Position numbers and translations under genes: made by a program. DNA of 64,000 nucleotides from NCBI RefSeq assembly GCF_900167075.1, contig NZ_FUWH01000004.1, forward strand, positions 248,001 to 312,000, given 5' to 3'. The notes beneath the pieces are model-generated. The model was not told the origin of the DNA. It saw only the letters and a program-made list of their open reading frames with translations, and did not search any database. Of the stretch, positions 32,154 through 40,532 are shown piece by piece (positions within the stretch are counted from its first letter, which is position 1; the number at the start of each line of letters is the position of its first letter). The DNA comes from Sediminibacterium ginsengisoli (GTDB taxonomy: Bacteria > Bacteroidota > Bacteroidia > Chitinophagales > Chitinophagaceae).

Positions 32154-32540
32154 ATGGTATCTAAAATTTCTGAAGGCGTTGAGATCAGTGTTGAGACCTT
32201 TTACCAGGCAGATTACAGCAATCCCCTGAACAGCGAGTTCATGTTCGCTTACCGTATTACCATCGAGAATCACAATAATTTTACCGTTCAACTCTTACGT
32301 CGACACTGGTTTATCTTCGACAGCAACGGCGAGCACCGCGAAGTGGAAGGCGAAGGCGTTGTAGGCGTTCAGCCGGTTCTGAATCCGGGCGAATCCTACC
32401 AGTATGTAAGCGGCTGTAATTTACGCACCGAACTGGGCCGCATGCACGGTACTTACCAGATGCAGAACGAATACAACAAACGTCTTTTTTCCGTGAATAT
32501 TCCCGCCTTCGACATGATCGTTCCCGCCAAAATGAATTAG
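32154..32540 (+). CDS. apaG: ApaG family protein
   Basis: 128 aa from MVSKISEGVEISVETFYQAD (two codons into the frame). The ApaG beta-sandwich is recognisable: FAYRITIENHNNFTVQLLRRHWFIFDSNGEHREVEGEGVVGVQPVL with the conserved GEGVVGxQP, then GESYQYVSGC and MHGTYQM. ApaG is linked to Co2+/Mg2+ tolerance and Ap4A metabolism in enterobacteria, but its molecular role is not settled. Its end overlaps the gldB-like gene end by 4 bases, in convergent orientation. Confidence 0.93.
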   Translation: MVSKISEGVEISVETFYQADYSNPLNSEFMFAYRITIENHNNFTVQLLRRHWFIFDSNGEHREVEGEGVVGVQPVLNPGESYQYVSGCNLRTELGRMHGTYQMQNEYNKRLFSVNIPAFDMIVPAKMN

Positions 32541-33538
32541 GGCTTGTATTTCGCTTCGCTGAACAGGCGGCCGGGCGGCATTCTCATGAGGCTGTCGAGC
32601 GATGTTTTCTCATGGTTTTCCATCCATTTCCTTACAATCTGCCTGCCGGTAAACAAACCTATATTTCCGGGTGATGTTGTTCCGAATGCAGGGGTATTTG
32701 GTCCGTCTGTGAGGTAATCACGTGTTGCATTGGGATCGTTGCTGTAAAGCAGGTTGTTCTGTACAAAAAATACCCAGATCTGTTTCTCACTGCTGTAGCA
32801 TCCTTCCAGTTGCTGACCGGTATAACCCATCCGGATACTGTCGGGTGTAGCAGGCATCAGCCTTTCGAGCAGGTAAGCTCTTTTTCCCGCTTCAATCATC
32901 TGCTCTACCAGGGGTTTGCCGGCAGACCTGTCGGGATACATATCATCCACGATATTCCGGATACAATTCGCAGCTATGTATTGTGGCTCAAATCGTCTTG
33001 AAATAAACAATGGATACAGTTCCTGGCCCTGTGGTGTGAGGTAGAGCGGATAGTCTTTTCCCATATAAAGCTGCAATCCCACGGCAAGTGCATCTGCCGT
33101 GATGATATTGGCATAACTGTTAACCGGGCCCACAAATGTGATCAGCTTGTTCGGTGTTTTATACGCAGGGAAATAATATTTAACATGCTGCAGACCGGCC
33201 TTCAGTTCTTTTTCAACGCCCGACAGATCTGCGAACCTTTTCTCAGCATCTGCTGCCAGTGACTTGTAGCTGTTCAGAAAACTGGCGATATCCCTGTACG
33301 CGTTATCCGGCGTAGTGCCCATGATATTAAACAGGAAATCCTGCGTAAACCCCGGAAATTGTGCATTGAGCTGTTTCGCAGCTGCATCCGGATGCAGGGT
33401 ATCCCAGGCAAAAAAAGCTTTTTCGAACCGCTGTACTTCCAGGTTTACCTGCACGGCAGATACATCCGGGGTATTCGGGTTGCTTTTGCAGCCGCCGAGC
33501 ATCAGCAGCGGTATGATCACCAGGAAAGCGAAACGCAT
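32537..33538 (-). CDS. gldB: GldB-like gliding-motility lipoprotein
   Basis: 333 aa from MRFAFLVIIPLLMLGGCKSN, a lipoprotein signal peptide; the longer frame includes promoter sequence of nadE. GldB features are present: EVQRFEKAFFAWDTLHPDAAAKQLNAQFPGF at the N-terminus, AGLQHVKYYFPAYKTPNKLITFVG, the middle ITADALAVGLQLYMGKDYPLY, and ending WVFFVQNNLLYSNDP...GLFTGRQIVRKWMENHE. GldB is needed for gliding in Flavobacterium, but also occurs in non-gliding Bacteroidota. Head-to-head with nadE, a pairing familiar in the phylum. Position in the cell is the periplasmic side of a membrane. Confidence 0.85.
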   Translation of the reverse strand: MRFAFLVIIPLLMLGGCKSNPNTPDVSAVQVNLEVQRFEKAFFAWDTLHPDAAAKQLNAQFPGFTQDFLFNIMGTTPDNAYRDIASFLNSYKSLAADAEKRFADLSGVEKELKAGLQHVKYYFPAYKTPNKLITFVGPVNSYANIITADALAVGLQLYMGKDYPLYLTPQGQELYPLFISRRFEPQYIAANCIRNIVDDMYPDRSAGKPLVEQMIEAGKRAYLLERLMPATPDSIRMGYTGQQLEGCYSSEKQIWVFFVQNNLLYSNDPNATRDYLTDGPNTPAFGTTSPGNIGLFTGRQIVRKWMENHEKTSLDSLMRMPPGRLFSEAKYKP

Positions 33539-33631
33539 TTGTTTTCTGTTTGAACAAAGATGCTTCAAACAGTTTTTACCGCAATGCAATTGCTGTCAAA
33601 AAATATCCCAAAAGTTCAGGAACTTTACAGT

Positions 33632-35314
33632 ATGAAGATCACATTAGCACAGCAGAATTATCATATCGGAAACTTCGAAAGCAATACCGCAAAGATCATC
33701 GCTGCCATCGAATCGGCGAAAGCGGAAGGTTCAGACCTGATCCTTTTCAGTGAAATGTCTGTCTGTGGTTATCCTGCAAGGGATTTTGTTGAGTTCGATG
33801 ATTTTATCGACCAGTGCTACAAAGCGATCGATACCATCAGGATGCATGCGGATACCATTGGCGTGCTGATCGGAAGCCCTGCAAGAAATAAAGGCCACAA
33901 AGGAAAAAGCCTCTTCAATGCCGCATTCTTTTTATACGAACAGGAGATCAAAGCCGAGATCCATAAAACACTTCTGCCTACTTACGATGTGTTCGATGAG
34001 TACCGTTATTTCGAACCGGCTTTCGAATGGAATATTGTTCCGTTCAAAGGAAAAAAACTCGCTGTCACTATTTGTGAAGACATCTGGAATATGGGCGACA
34101 ACCCGCTGTACCGCATCTGCCCCATGGATATACTGATGGAACAGCAACCCGATATCATGCTCAACCTCAGCGCTTCGCCATTTGATTACACACACGACGA
34201 AGACCGCAAATCAGTGATCAAAGCCAATGTACAGAAATACGGCATTCCGATGTTCTATTGCAATGCGGTAGGCAGCCAGACGGAAATCGTATTTGACGGC
34301 GCTTCGCTGATCTTCGACAAACACGCTAACCTCTGCGCTGCATTACCGATGTTCCGGGAAGCAGCAGCAACTGTAACGGTACTTGAAGACGGCACGATGG
34401 ATGCGCCGGTTCTTGAACCTGCAAGCCGCGTGCCCGATAAAGAACTTGCCCCGGTCACACTTGAACCGGCACTGAATATTGCACAGGTATACGAGGCGCT
34501 GATCTCCGGCATTAAAGATTATTTTTCGAAGATGGGCTTTCAGAAAGCGATCCTGGGTTCATCCGGCGGGATCGATTCAGCAGTAACGCTGGCACTGGCC
34601 TGTGATGCACTGGGCAGGGAACAGGTACGTGCAATACTGATGCCATCGCCCTATTCTACAGAACACTCTGTTGACGATGCAGTGCAGCTGAGCAAGAACC
34701 TTGGCAATCCTTACGACATTATCAGGATCGACGAAGTATACAATTCCTTCCTTCACACACTTGAACCATTATTTAACGGTTTGCCTTTTTCACTGGCGGA
34801 AGAAAATATACAAAGCCGCAGCCGCGGTAACCTGCTCATGGCCATTGCCAACAAGTTCAATTATATCCTGCTCAATACTTCCAATAAAAGCGAGCTGGCT
34901 ACGGGGTATGGCACATTGTACGGCGACATGGCCGGTGGCCTGGGCGTACTGGGCGACTGTTACAAACTGCAGGTCTATGAACTGGCAGCTTATATCAACA
35001 GGAATGAGGAACGTATTCCGGCACATATCATTACCAAACCACCGAGTGCGGAATTAAGACCTGGCCAGAAAGACAGCGACAGCCTGCCTGATTATAACAT
35101 GCTCGACCAGGTGCTTTACCAGTATATCGAAAGAAGAATGGGTCCCGCAGAGATCAAAATGATGGGTTATGATGCTGCGCTGACAGATCGCACTTTGAAA
35201 ATGGTGAACAGCAATGAATACAAACGCAACCAGTTCTGCCCTATCATCCGCATTTCACCAAAAGCGTTTGGTGTAGGGAGAAGAATGCCGATCGTTGGCA
35301 AGTACCTGGTATAG
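33632..35314 (+). CDS. nadE: Glutamine-dependent NAD+ synthase
   Basis: 560 aa from MKITLAQQNYHIGNFESNTAKI; the frame's first ATG at 33560 would add 24 unlike residues. The N-terminal nitrilase-type glutaminase has the catalytic Glu in LFSEMSVCGYPARD, Lys in IHKTLLPTYDVFDE and Cys in VTICEDIW. The C-terminal NAD synthetase domain has the PP-loop GSSGGIDSAVT, and NTSNKSELATGYGTLYGDMAGG. It makes NAD from deamido-NAD, ATP and glutamine in the cytoplasm. It is divergent from gldB with 93 bases between starts. Confidence 0.95.
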   Translation: MKITLAQQNYHIGNFESNTAKIIAAIESAKAEGSDLILFSEMSVCGYPARDFVEFDDFIDQCYKAIDTIRMHADTIGVLIGSPARNKGHKGKSLFNAAFFLYEQEIKAEIHKTLLPTYDVFDEYRYFEPAFEWNIVPFKGKKLAVTICEDIWNMGDNPLYRICPMDILMEQQPDIMLNLSASPFDYTHDEDRKSVIKANVQKYGIPMFYCNAVGSQTEIVFDGASLIFDKHANLCAALPMFREAAATVTVLEDGTMDAPVLEPASRVPDKELAPVTLEPALNIAQVYEALISGIKDYFSKMGFQKAILGSSGGIDSAVTLALACDALGREQVRAILMPSPYSTEHSVDDAVQLSKNLGNPYDIIRIDEVYNSFLHTLEPLFNGLPFSLAEENIQSRSRGNLLMAIANKFNYILLNTSNKSELATGYGTLYGDMAGGLGVLGDCYKLQVYELAAYINRNEERIPAHIITKPPSAELRPGQKDSDSLPDYNMLDQVLYQYIERRMGPAEIKMMGYDAALTDRTLKMVNSNEYKRNQFCPIIRISPKAFGVGRRMPIVGKYLV

Positions 35315-35315
35315 G

Positions 35316-36152
35316 TTATTCGTGGATCACCATTAACGGGATGCTGGTATGGAAAGCCAGTTTCCTGGTATGGCTTCTTCTGAACAGACCTTCGAACCAG
35401 CCATGTTTTTTAGGTATGGTAATGATGATATCTGCCTGATGTTCCAGCGCGAATGCATTCATGCCTTCGGTGAAATCATCATGATCGATGAAATGATATT
35501 CGGGATAATAATCTTTCAGTAATGCATCGAGTACCTGGATCTCACCGGCGAGTTCGCTGTTGTAATCCCTGTGCGCGCTGTCGATATGCAATACCATCAG
35601 TTTGGCACCAGTATCATTCAGAAGGTTGCGTATCGGCTGAACGGGCATGGTATCCAGTACCTTTTTGAAATCGCAGGCCAGCAGTATCCTGGTGATCTTC
35701 TTATAGGCAGCACCTGCCGGAACAATGATCACCGGCACGGGAGTCTGTTTTGCAACATTTACGGCATTGCTTCCGATCAGGGTTTCCTCCAGCGCGCCGC
35801 CGCCGGTAATACCCATTACTACCCAGCCGGCTCCGGTTCTTTCCACTGCATCGTTGATGCCATCTGTAAGCATGTTGTACTCGCTGATCGAATCGAACAC
35901 AATACCGTTGCCGGGAGCCGCCGCTGCCATCTCGTTCATGAAATGCCTTAAGCCTTCTTCACTTGCTTCTTTCAGGGAATCTATATCGAATAACTGCACA
36001 GCAGGTACCACCGGATCTATACTTACCGGTGCCTGGTACGAATGATAAAAAATGATTTTGCCAACACCAAGGTCGGCAGCCAGTTGCATGGCATATACTG
36101 CAGCATTTTTTGCTGTAGGAGAAAAATCTGTAGGTACGAGTATGGTATTCAT
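35316..36152 (-). CDS. Universal stress protein, two USP domains
   Basis: 278 aa containing two Usp-like domains. The first is MNTILVPTDFSPTAKNAAVYAMQLA...GWVVMGITGGGALEETLIGSNAVNVAKQTPVPVIIVP, with the ATP-binding type GxxG...GS motif. The second is degenerate (ITRILLACDFKKVLDTM...ADIIITIPKKHGWFEGLFRRSHTRKLAFHTSIPLMVIHE). Cytoplasmic stress-related nucleotide binder by family. It ends one base after nadE, convergently, and no operon partner is seen. Confidence 0.88.
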   Translation of the reverse strand: MNTILVPTDFSPTAKNAAVYAMQLAADLGVGKIIFYHSYQAPVSIDPVVPAVQLFDIDSLKEASEEGLRHFMNEMAAAAPGNGIVFDSISEYNMLTDGINDAVERTGAGWVVMGITGGGALEETLIGSNAVNVAKQTPVPVIIVPAGAAYKKITRILLACDFKKVLDTMPVQPIRNLLNDTGAKLMVLHIDSAHRDYNSELAGEIQVLDALLKDYYPEYHFIDHDDFTEGMNAFALEHQADIIITIPKKHGWFEGLFRRSHTRKLAFHTSIPLMVIHE

Positions 36153-36243
36153 ATGATGAATTTACTGAAACAAAATGCAGTTACCTATTTGCAACCGTTA
36201 ATTTAATGTATCGTTTAAATTATCGTACCACAACGAAACCGGC

Positions 36244-37419
36244 TCAGAGATTCTCGATGATACCGGCAATGCCCTGACCACCGCCGATACAGGCAGTTAC
36301 CATGCCATATTTCTTATTCAGCCGCTTCATATCATTTATGATCTGAACAGTGAGTTTGCAGCCGGTACAGCCCAGCGGGTGGCCGAGTGCAATGGCGCCC
36401 CCGTTGATATTAACGATCGCCGGATCCAGGCCCAGCTCGCGGATCACGGTAAGCGATTGTGAAGCAAATGCTTCATTCAGCTCTATCAGGTCAATATCTG
36501 CAAGGCTCATATTTGCCTGTTTCAGAACTTTGGGAACTGCGGCAACCGGTCCGATACCCATGATCCGCGGATGTACGCCCGCAGAAGCACAGTTTACCAG
36601 CCTCGCCATAGGTTTGAGTCCCAGTTCTACCACCATCCTTTCACTCATCACAATCACAAAAGCAGCGCCATCACTGGTCTGTGAAGAATTTCCGGCCGTT
36701 ACACTTCCGCCCATCGCAAATACAGGCTTCAGTTTTCCGAGCGCTTCCACGCTGGTATCGGCACGTACGCCTTCATCAGTATCTACTACATAAGAGCGAA
36801 CGGCTTTTTTACCTTTTTCGTTCACGTAGGTTTCTTCTACCGTAACAGGTAATATTCCTGATTTGAAATGCCCTTCTGTTATTGCCGTTAATGCTTTACG
36901 GTGAGAATGATAGGCGAACTCATCCTGATCTGCACGGCTCACCTTGAACTCATTGGCAACCGCTTCTGCAGTAAGACCCATGCTCAGGTAATAATCGGGT
37001 TCATCTTTTGCGATGGAATAAGCCGGAACCGTTTTCCACCCGGCGGTGGGAACAAGACTCATGCTTTCTGTTCCGCCGGCAATAATACATTCAGCCATAC
37101 CGCTCCTGATCTTTGCTGTAGCAATAGCAATGCTTTCCAGCCCGCTTCCGCAATACCTGTTAATGGTAAAACCTGCTACATCGATACCCAGTGCCCGCGC
37201 AGAAATAATCCGGCCAACCTGTAATCCCTGTTCAGCCTCCGGTACGGCGTTACCCACGATCACATCGTCCACACGCTTTGTATCGAGTTGCGGAACAGAT
37301 GCCACCAGCCCTTTGATCACATCTACCGCCAGGTCGTCCGGACGATAAAAACGAAACCCACCTTTCTTACTTTTGGTAACAGCCGTACGGTACCCGGCAA
37401 CAATATATGCTTCCTGCAT
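36244..37419 (-). CDS. Acetyl-CoA C-acyltransferase (thiolase)
   Basis: 391 aa from MQEAYIVAGYRTAVTKSKKGG; the longer frame would cross the promoter region shared with pyrD. Thiolase catalytic residues are present: nucleophile Cys in INRYCGSGLESIA, His in ALGHPLGCTG and the second Cys in VTACIGGGQG. GGTESMSLVP and NEAFASQSL complete the pattern. Such enzymes act in fatty-acid beta-oxidation (FadA-type) or acetoacetyl-CoA metabolism (AtoB-type); no beta-oxidation partner gene is adjacent, so the direction cannot be settled. Confidence 0.92.
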   Translation of the reverse strand: MQEAYIVAGYRTAVTKSKKGGFRFYRPDDLAVDVIKGLVASVPQLDTKRVDDVIVGNAVPEAEQGLQVGRIISARALGIDVAGFTINRYCGSGLESIAIATAKIRSGMAECIIAGGTESMSLVPTAGWKTVPAYSIAKDEPDYYLSMGLTAEAVANEFKVSRADQDEFAYHSHRKALTAITEGHFKSGILPVTVEETYVNEKGKKAVRSYVVDTDEGVRADTSVEALGKLKPVFAMGGSVTAGNSSQTSDGAAFVIVMSERMVVELGLKPMARLVNCASAGVHPRIMGIGPVAAVPKVLKQANMSLADIDLIELNEAFASQSLTVIRELGLDPAIVNINGGAIALGHPLGCTGCKLTVQIINDMKRLNKKYGMVTACIGGGQGIAGIIENL

Positions 37420-37453
37420 AACAAAGATTTTTGCTGTTTCAAATGTACGGTTT

Positions 37454-37488
37454 TTTGACACATAGTTGTTTATGCAACCATATTTTTG
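37454..37488 (+). promoter_or_regulatory. Candidate Bacteroidota-type promoter of pyrD
   Basis: TTTG at 37454-37457 (-33-like) and TATTTTTG at 37481-37488 (exact TAnnTTTG -7 consensus) with a 23-base spacer, slightly longer than usual. It lies 50 bases before the pyrD start at 37538 and supports that start. Confidence 0.4.
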
Positions 37489-37537
37489 TTGGGAACTGCG
37501 GTTTTCTGGTTTCAAGTCCCTTTATCTTCGCATTATT

Positions 37538-38584
37538 ATGATCTATCCGCTTATCCGCGAACTTCTGTTCTTTTTCCCGCCGGAAGACGCGCATTACTTA
37601 TCGATGGACCTGCTGCGAGGCAGTATACGTGCAAAAACGGCCCGTCATCTTCTGAAACGCAGTTTTTCATTCCGGCACCCTTCGCTCGCAAAGGAACTTT
37701 TCGGGTTACAGTTCCAGAATCCGGTAGGATTAGGCGCGGGGTTCGATAAAAATGCCGTTTACCTCGATGCCCTTGAAACACTGGGGTTCGGATTTGTGGA
37801 GATCGGAACGGTGACGCCCTTACCGCAGCCGGGTAACGACAAACCAAGGCTTTTCCGTTTGCCGGCAGACAAAGCGCTGATCAACCGGATGGGATTCAAT
37901 AATAACGGGGTAAAAGCCATTGCCGCAAGACTACGCAGCAGGCTGGCAGCTTCCGGCGGTTCTCCGCTGGTGGTAGGTGGTAATATCGGTAAGAACAAGA
38001 TCACCGAAAATGAAGATGCCTGGAAAGATTACAATACCTGTTTTGAAGAATTGCACGACTGTGTGGATTATTTTGTGGTGAATGTAAGCTCCCCCAATAC
38101 GCCTGGCCTGCGAGCATTGCAGGAAAAGGATTCCCTCCGGAAGATATTCGGCAACCTGCAGGAGATCAACCATGGCAAAGCAAAAGCCAAACCGGTACTG
38201 CTGAAAATAGCGCCTGACCTTACCCGGGAACAACTGGATGATATTGTTTCATTATCGCTGGAAGCAGGACTTGACGGACTGGTAGCTACCAATACCACCA
38301 TCAGCCGCGAAGGACTGAAAACACCTGCTTCGAAAATTGAAGCGATCGGTGCGGGAGGATTAAGCGGGAAACCTGTGCAGCAAAGAGCAACTGAAGTTGT
38401 GAGCTATCTCGCGCAGCAACTGGACAGCCGGATTCCCATCATTGCAAGCGGCGGTATTTTCAATGGCGCAGATGCAAGGGAAAAACTGGAGGCGGGAGCA
38501 TCACTGGTACAGGTATGGACCGGTTTTATTTATGAGGGCCCGTCTATCGTAAAAAAAATCTGCCGTGATCTGGCTGCACAATAA
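37538..38584 (+). CDS. pyrD: Dihydroorotate dehydrogenase (quinone), class 2
   Basis: 348 aa from MIYPLIRELLFFFPPEDAHYLSM, which contains the N-terminal membrane-associating helices of class 2 enzymes. FMN-binding and catalytic motifs are recognisable: QNPVGLGAGFDKNA, EIGTVTPLPQPGNDKPRLFRL, INRMGFNN, NVSSPNTPGLR (Ser catalytic base of class 2), VATNTT, and GLSGKPVQQRATE with ASGGIFNGADAREKLEAGASLVQVWTGF. It oxidises dihydroorotate to orotate with quinone at the inner membrane, in pyrimidine synthesis. It has a candidate promoter and is followed by terC. Confidence 0.95.
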   Translation: MIYPLIRELLFFFPPEDAHYLSMDLLRGSIRAKTARHLLKRSFSFRHPSLAKELFGLQFQNPVGLGAGFDKNAVYLDALETLGFGFVEIGTVTPLPQPGNDKPRLFRLPADKALINRMGFNNNGVKAIAARLRSRLAASGGSPLVVGGNIGKNKITENEDAWKDYNTCFEELHDCVDYFVVNVSSPNTPGLRALQEKDSLRKIFGNLQEINHGKAKAKPVLLKIAPDLTREQLDDIVSLSLEAGLDGLVATNTTISREGLKTPASKIEAIGAGGLSGKPVQQRATEVVSYLAQQLDSRIPIIASGGIFNGADAREKLEAGASLVQVWTGFIYEGPSIVKKICRDLAAQ

Positions 38585-38621
38585 ATACAACCTTTAACTT
38601 TCCCAATATATACATCAATCC

Positions 38622-39422
38622 ATGGAAGCCCTTTTCAGCACCGAAAGCCTTATTAGTTTTATTGTACTGGTTATTCTTGAAGTAGTACTTGGAATCGATA
38701 ACGTGATCTTCGTGAGCATTATCATGAATCGTTTGCCCAAGTCTTTGCAGAAAAAGGCGAGGTTCACCTGGATGGTCACAGGTATGATCACCAGGAGTAT
38801 TTTACTTTTCGGGCTTAGCTGGTTGTTATCCCAGAAAGGCAAGCCATTGTTCAGTGCTTTCGGGAAAAACTTTGATATTGCCAGCCTGGTCATGCTCGCC
38901 GGCGGTCTGTTCCTGATCTACAAGACTGTAATGGAAATCCACCACAAACTCGAGGGCGATGAACATACACATGCTGCAACAGGCGCAAATGTAAAGACCA
39001 TCAGCTTCGGCAAAGCCATTGCAGAGATCATCCTGATCGATATGGTGTTCAGCTTCGACAGCATCATTACAGCAGGAGGTACAGCCAAACATATTGAGAT
39101 CATGATCGCGGCGGTAGTGCTGGCCATGGTACTGATGTTCCTGTTCAGTCCGGGCATAGCATCCTTTATCCATAAACATCCTACCTTAAAAATGCTGGCC
39201 CTTTCCTTTCTCGTGATGATCGGGTTCGTATTACTGGTAGAAGGCTGGGACAGTGAAAGAACGCACGACCTGCATCTGAAGAACTACGTTTATTTTGCCA
39301 TGGCCTTCTCTTTCAGCGTGGAATTGCTGAATATGCGCCTGCGTAAGAAAATGAGCGGTCAGCCTCCCGTTGAATTGCGTGAGCCAAGGCTTGACGACGA
39401 AGACGCTAAGCTCAAATCCTAA
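38622..39422 (+). CDS. TerC family integral membrane protein
   Basis: 266 aa with about seven transmembrane helices. The TerC signature is LEVVLGIDNVIFVSIIMNRLP near the start and AEIILIDMVFSFDSIITAGG in the middle; both carry conserved acidic residues inside helices (GIDN, FSFDS). A His/Glu/Asp segment (HHKLEGDEHTHAAT) joins the two halves. The family is associated with tellurium resistance and metal (Mn2+) export; the latter is the better supported function. It follows pyrD by 37 bases and may be co-transcribed. Confidence 0.9.
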   Translation: MEALFSTESLISFIVLVILEVVLGIDNVIFVSIIMNRLPKSLQKKARFTWMVTGMITRSILLFGLSWLLSQKGKPLFSAFGKNFDIASLVMLAGGLFLIYKTVMEIHHKLEGDEHTHAATGANVKTISFGKAIAEIILIDMVFSFDSIITAGGTAKHIEIMIAAVVLAMVLMFLFSPGIASFIHKHPTLKMLALSFLVMIGFVLLVEGWDSERTHDLHLKNYVYFAMAFSFSVELLNMRLRKKMSGQPPVELREPRLDDEDAKLKS

Positions 39423-39471
39423 AAAAAAGCAAAATCACCTGTTTTCTTTGAGGTTTGCAATAAATGCATTT

Positions 39472-39494
39472 ACTTTGAATTACAAAGTACTTTT
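39472..39494 (+). promoter_or_regulatory. Palindromic operator upstream of the CreD-module membrane gene (copy 1)
   Basis: A 23-nt element, ACTTTGaattACAAAGtACTTTT, abuts the ATG at 39495. Its core TACTTTG...CAAAGTA is a 7-bp inverted repeat. The same element, with two changes, lies just before the CreD-like gene (40507-40529). The nearby wHTH gene at 40191 is the obvious candidate regulator. The left half also resembles a -7 box. Confidence 0.7.
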
Positions 39495-40136
39495 ATGGAG
39501 ACAGAACAATCCCCTATCGCATCGATCCACAACATCCGCCAGATGATGGAGCGCAGCAGCAGGTTCATCAGCCTGAGCGGCCTCAGTGGCATTGGTGCCG
39601 GCATCTGCGCTTTGTTAGGTGCAGCTTATGCCTGGCAGCTAAAGAACGGTCTGGAGGAAGCGGGAATTGATTATCGTTCACTTGCCTTCGCCACAGGCAG
39701 CGATCTGCAGAAACAACTGCTGGCAGCTGGTGCCTGTACTTTTATCGCTGCGCTCTGTGTAGCGGTCTTCTTTACCTACCTGCGCAGTAAAAAAACAGGC
39801 GTAGCCATCTGGGGAACAACTGCCCGCCGTCTTTTGTGGAATACCTCGGTACCACTTGCCATCGGTGGTATTGTAGTATACAGGTTACTTGACCTGGGAC
39901 TGGGAGGCCTGGTTGCACCCTGTTGTCTTTTGTTTTATGGACTGGCCCTGATCAACGGAAGTAAATATACTGTGGGAGAAATTAAATGGCTGGGCTACTG
40001 CCAGCTGGTTCTCGGCGTGATCAACCTGTGGATGATCGGTCACGGACTCATTTTGTGGGCCATTGGCTTTGGCGTTCTGCATATTGTATACGGAATTGCC
40101 ATGTGGTTGAAATATGAACGCAACAATAATAACTAG
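39495..40136 (+). CDS. Multi-TM membrane protein of the wHTH/CreD module
   Basis: 213 aa. A cytoplasmic N-terminus (QSPIASIHNIRQMMERSSRFI) precedes a Gly-rich helix (LSGLSGIGAGICALLGAAYAW) and five further hydrophobic helices (LLAAGACTFIAALCVAVFFTYL, LAIGGIVVYRLL, LVAPCCLLFYGLALING, YCQLVLGVINLWMIG, LILWAIGFGVLHIVYGIAMWL). The MERSSRFISLSGLSGI start is shared with Bacteroidota membrane proteins found beside a small winged-helix regulator and CreD; function unknown. It is preceded directly by the operator at 39472. Confidence 0.8.
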   Translation: METEQSPIASIHNIRQMMERSSRFISLSGLSGIGAGICALLGAAYAWQLKNGLEEAGIDYRSLAFATGSDLQKQLLAAGACTFIAALCVAVFFTYLRSKKTGVAIWGTTARRLLWNTSVPLAIGGIVVYRLLDLGLGGLVAPCCLLFYGLALINGSKYTVGEIKWLGYCQLVLGVINLWMIGHGLILWAIGFGVLHIVYGIAMWLKYERNNNN

Positions 40137-40190
40137 TCAGCCGCCGGCGCTGCAGGTTTATCTTGCAGCCGGTTGAACAAGCTTTACTTC

Positions 40191-40490
40191 ATGAAGAACC
40201 CGATAGAAAACCTCAATAAGATATTCGACAGCCGGATCCGGCTGGGGATTATGAGTGCCGTGATGGTGAACGAAGGCTTGAATTTCAACGAGCTTAAGGA
40301 ACTGATCGAAGTCACCGACGGTAACCTTGCCAGCCATCTCAAAACCCTTGAGGAAAATGAATTCATCAAAGTGAAAAAGGGATTTATAGGCCGTAAAACC
40401 AATACCACTTATTCCATCACCAAAACCGGTGAGAAAGCTTTCAGAACGCACCTGGAAGCACTGGAACAAATGATCCGTAAGCTGGGATAA
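40191..40490 (+). CDS. Small winged-helix transcriptional regulator
   Basis: 99 aa from ATG 40191 (MKNPIENLNKIFDSRIRLGIMSAVM); a TTG 6 codons upstream is less likely. It is a wHTH domain: LNFNELKELIEVTDGNLASHLKTLEENEFIKVKKGFIGRKTNTTYSITKTGEKAF, with the recognition helix in NLASHLKTLE and a wing at FIGRKTNTTYSIT. Widespread in Bacteroidota before CreD genes. It sits between two copies of a shared palindrome (39472 and 40507), its probable targets. Likely an autoregulatory repressor or activator of both flanking membrane genes (inference). Confidence 0.85.
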   Translation: MKNPIENLNKIFDSRIRLGIMSAVMVNEGLNFNELKELIEVTDGNLASHLKTLEENEFIKVKKGFIGRKTNTTYSITKTGEKAFRTHLEALEQMIRKLG

Positions 40491-40506
40491 TTTTTTTTGC
40501 TTAAAC

Positions 40507-40529
40507 ACTTTGAAATACAAAGCACTTTT
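40507..40529 (+). promoter_or_regulatory. Palindromic operator upstream of the CreD-like gene (copy 2)
   Basis: ACTTTGaaatACAAAGcACTTTT repeats the element at 39472-39494 with two substitutions in 23 positions. It lies 4 bases upstream of the ATG at 40533, inside codons of a longer open frame, showing that the true start is 40533. Confidence 0.7.
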
Positions 40530-40532
40530 AAA

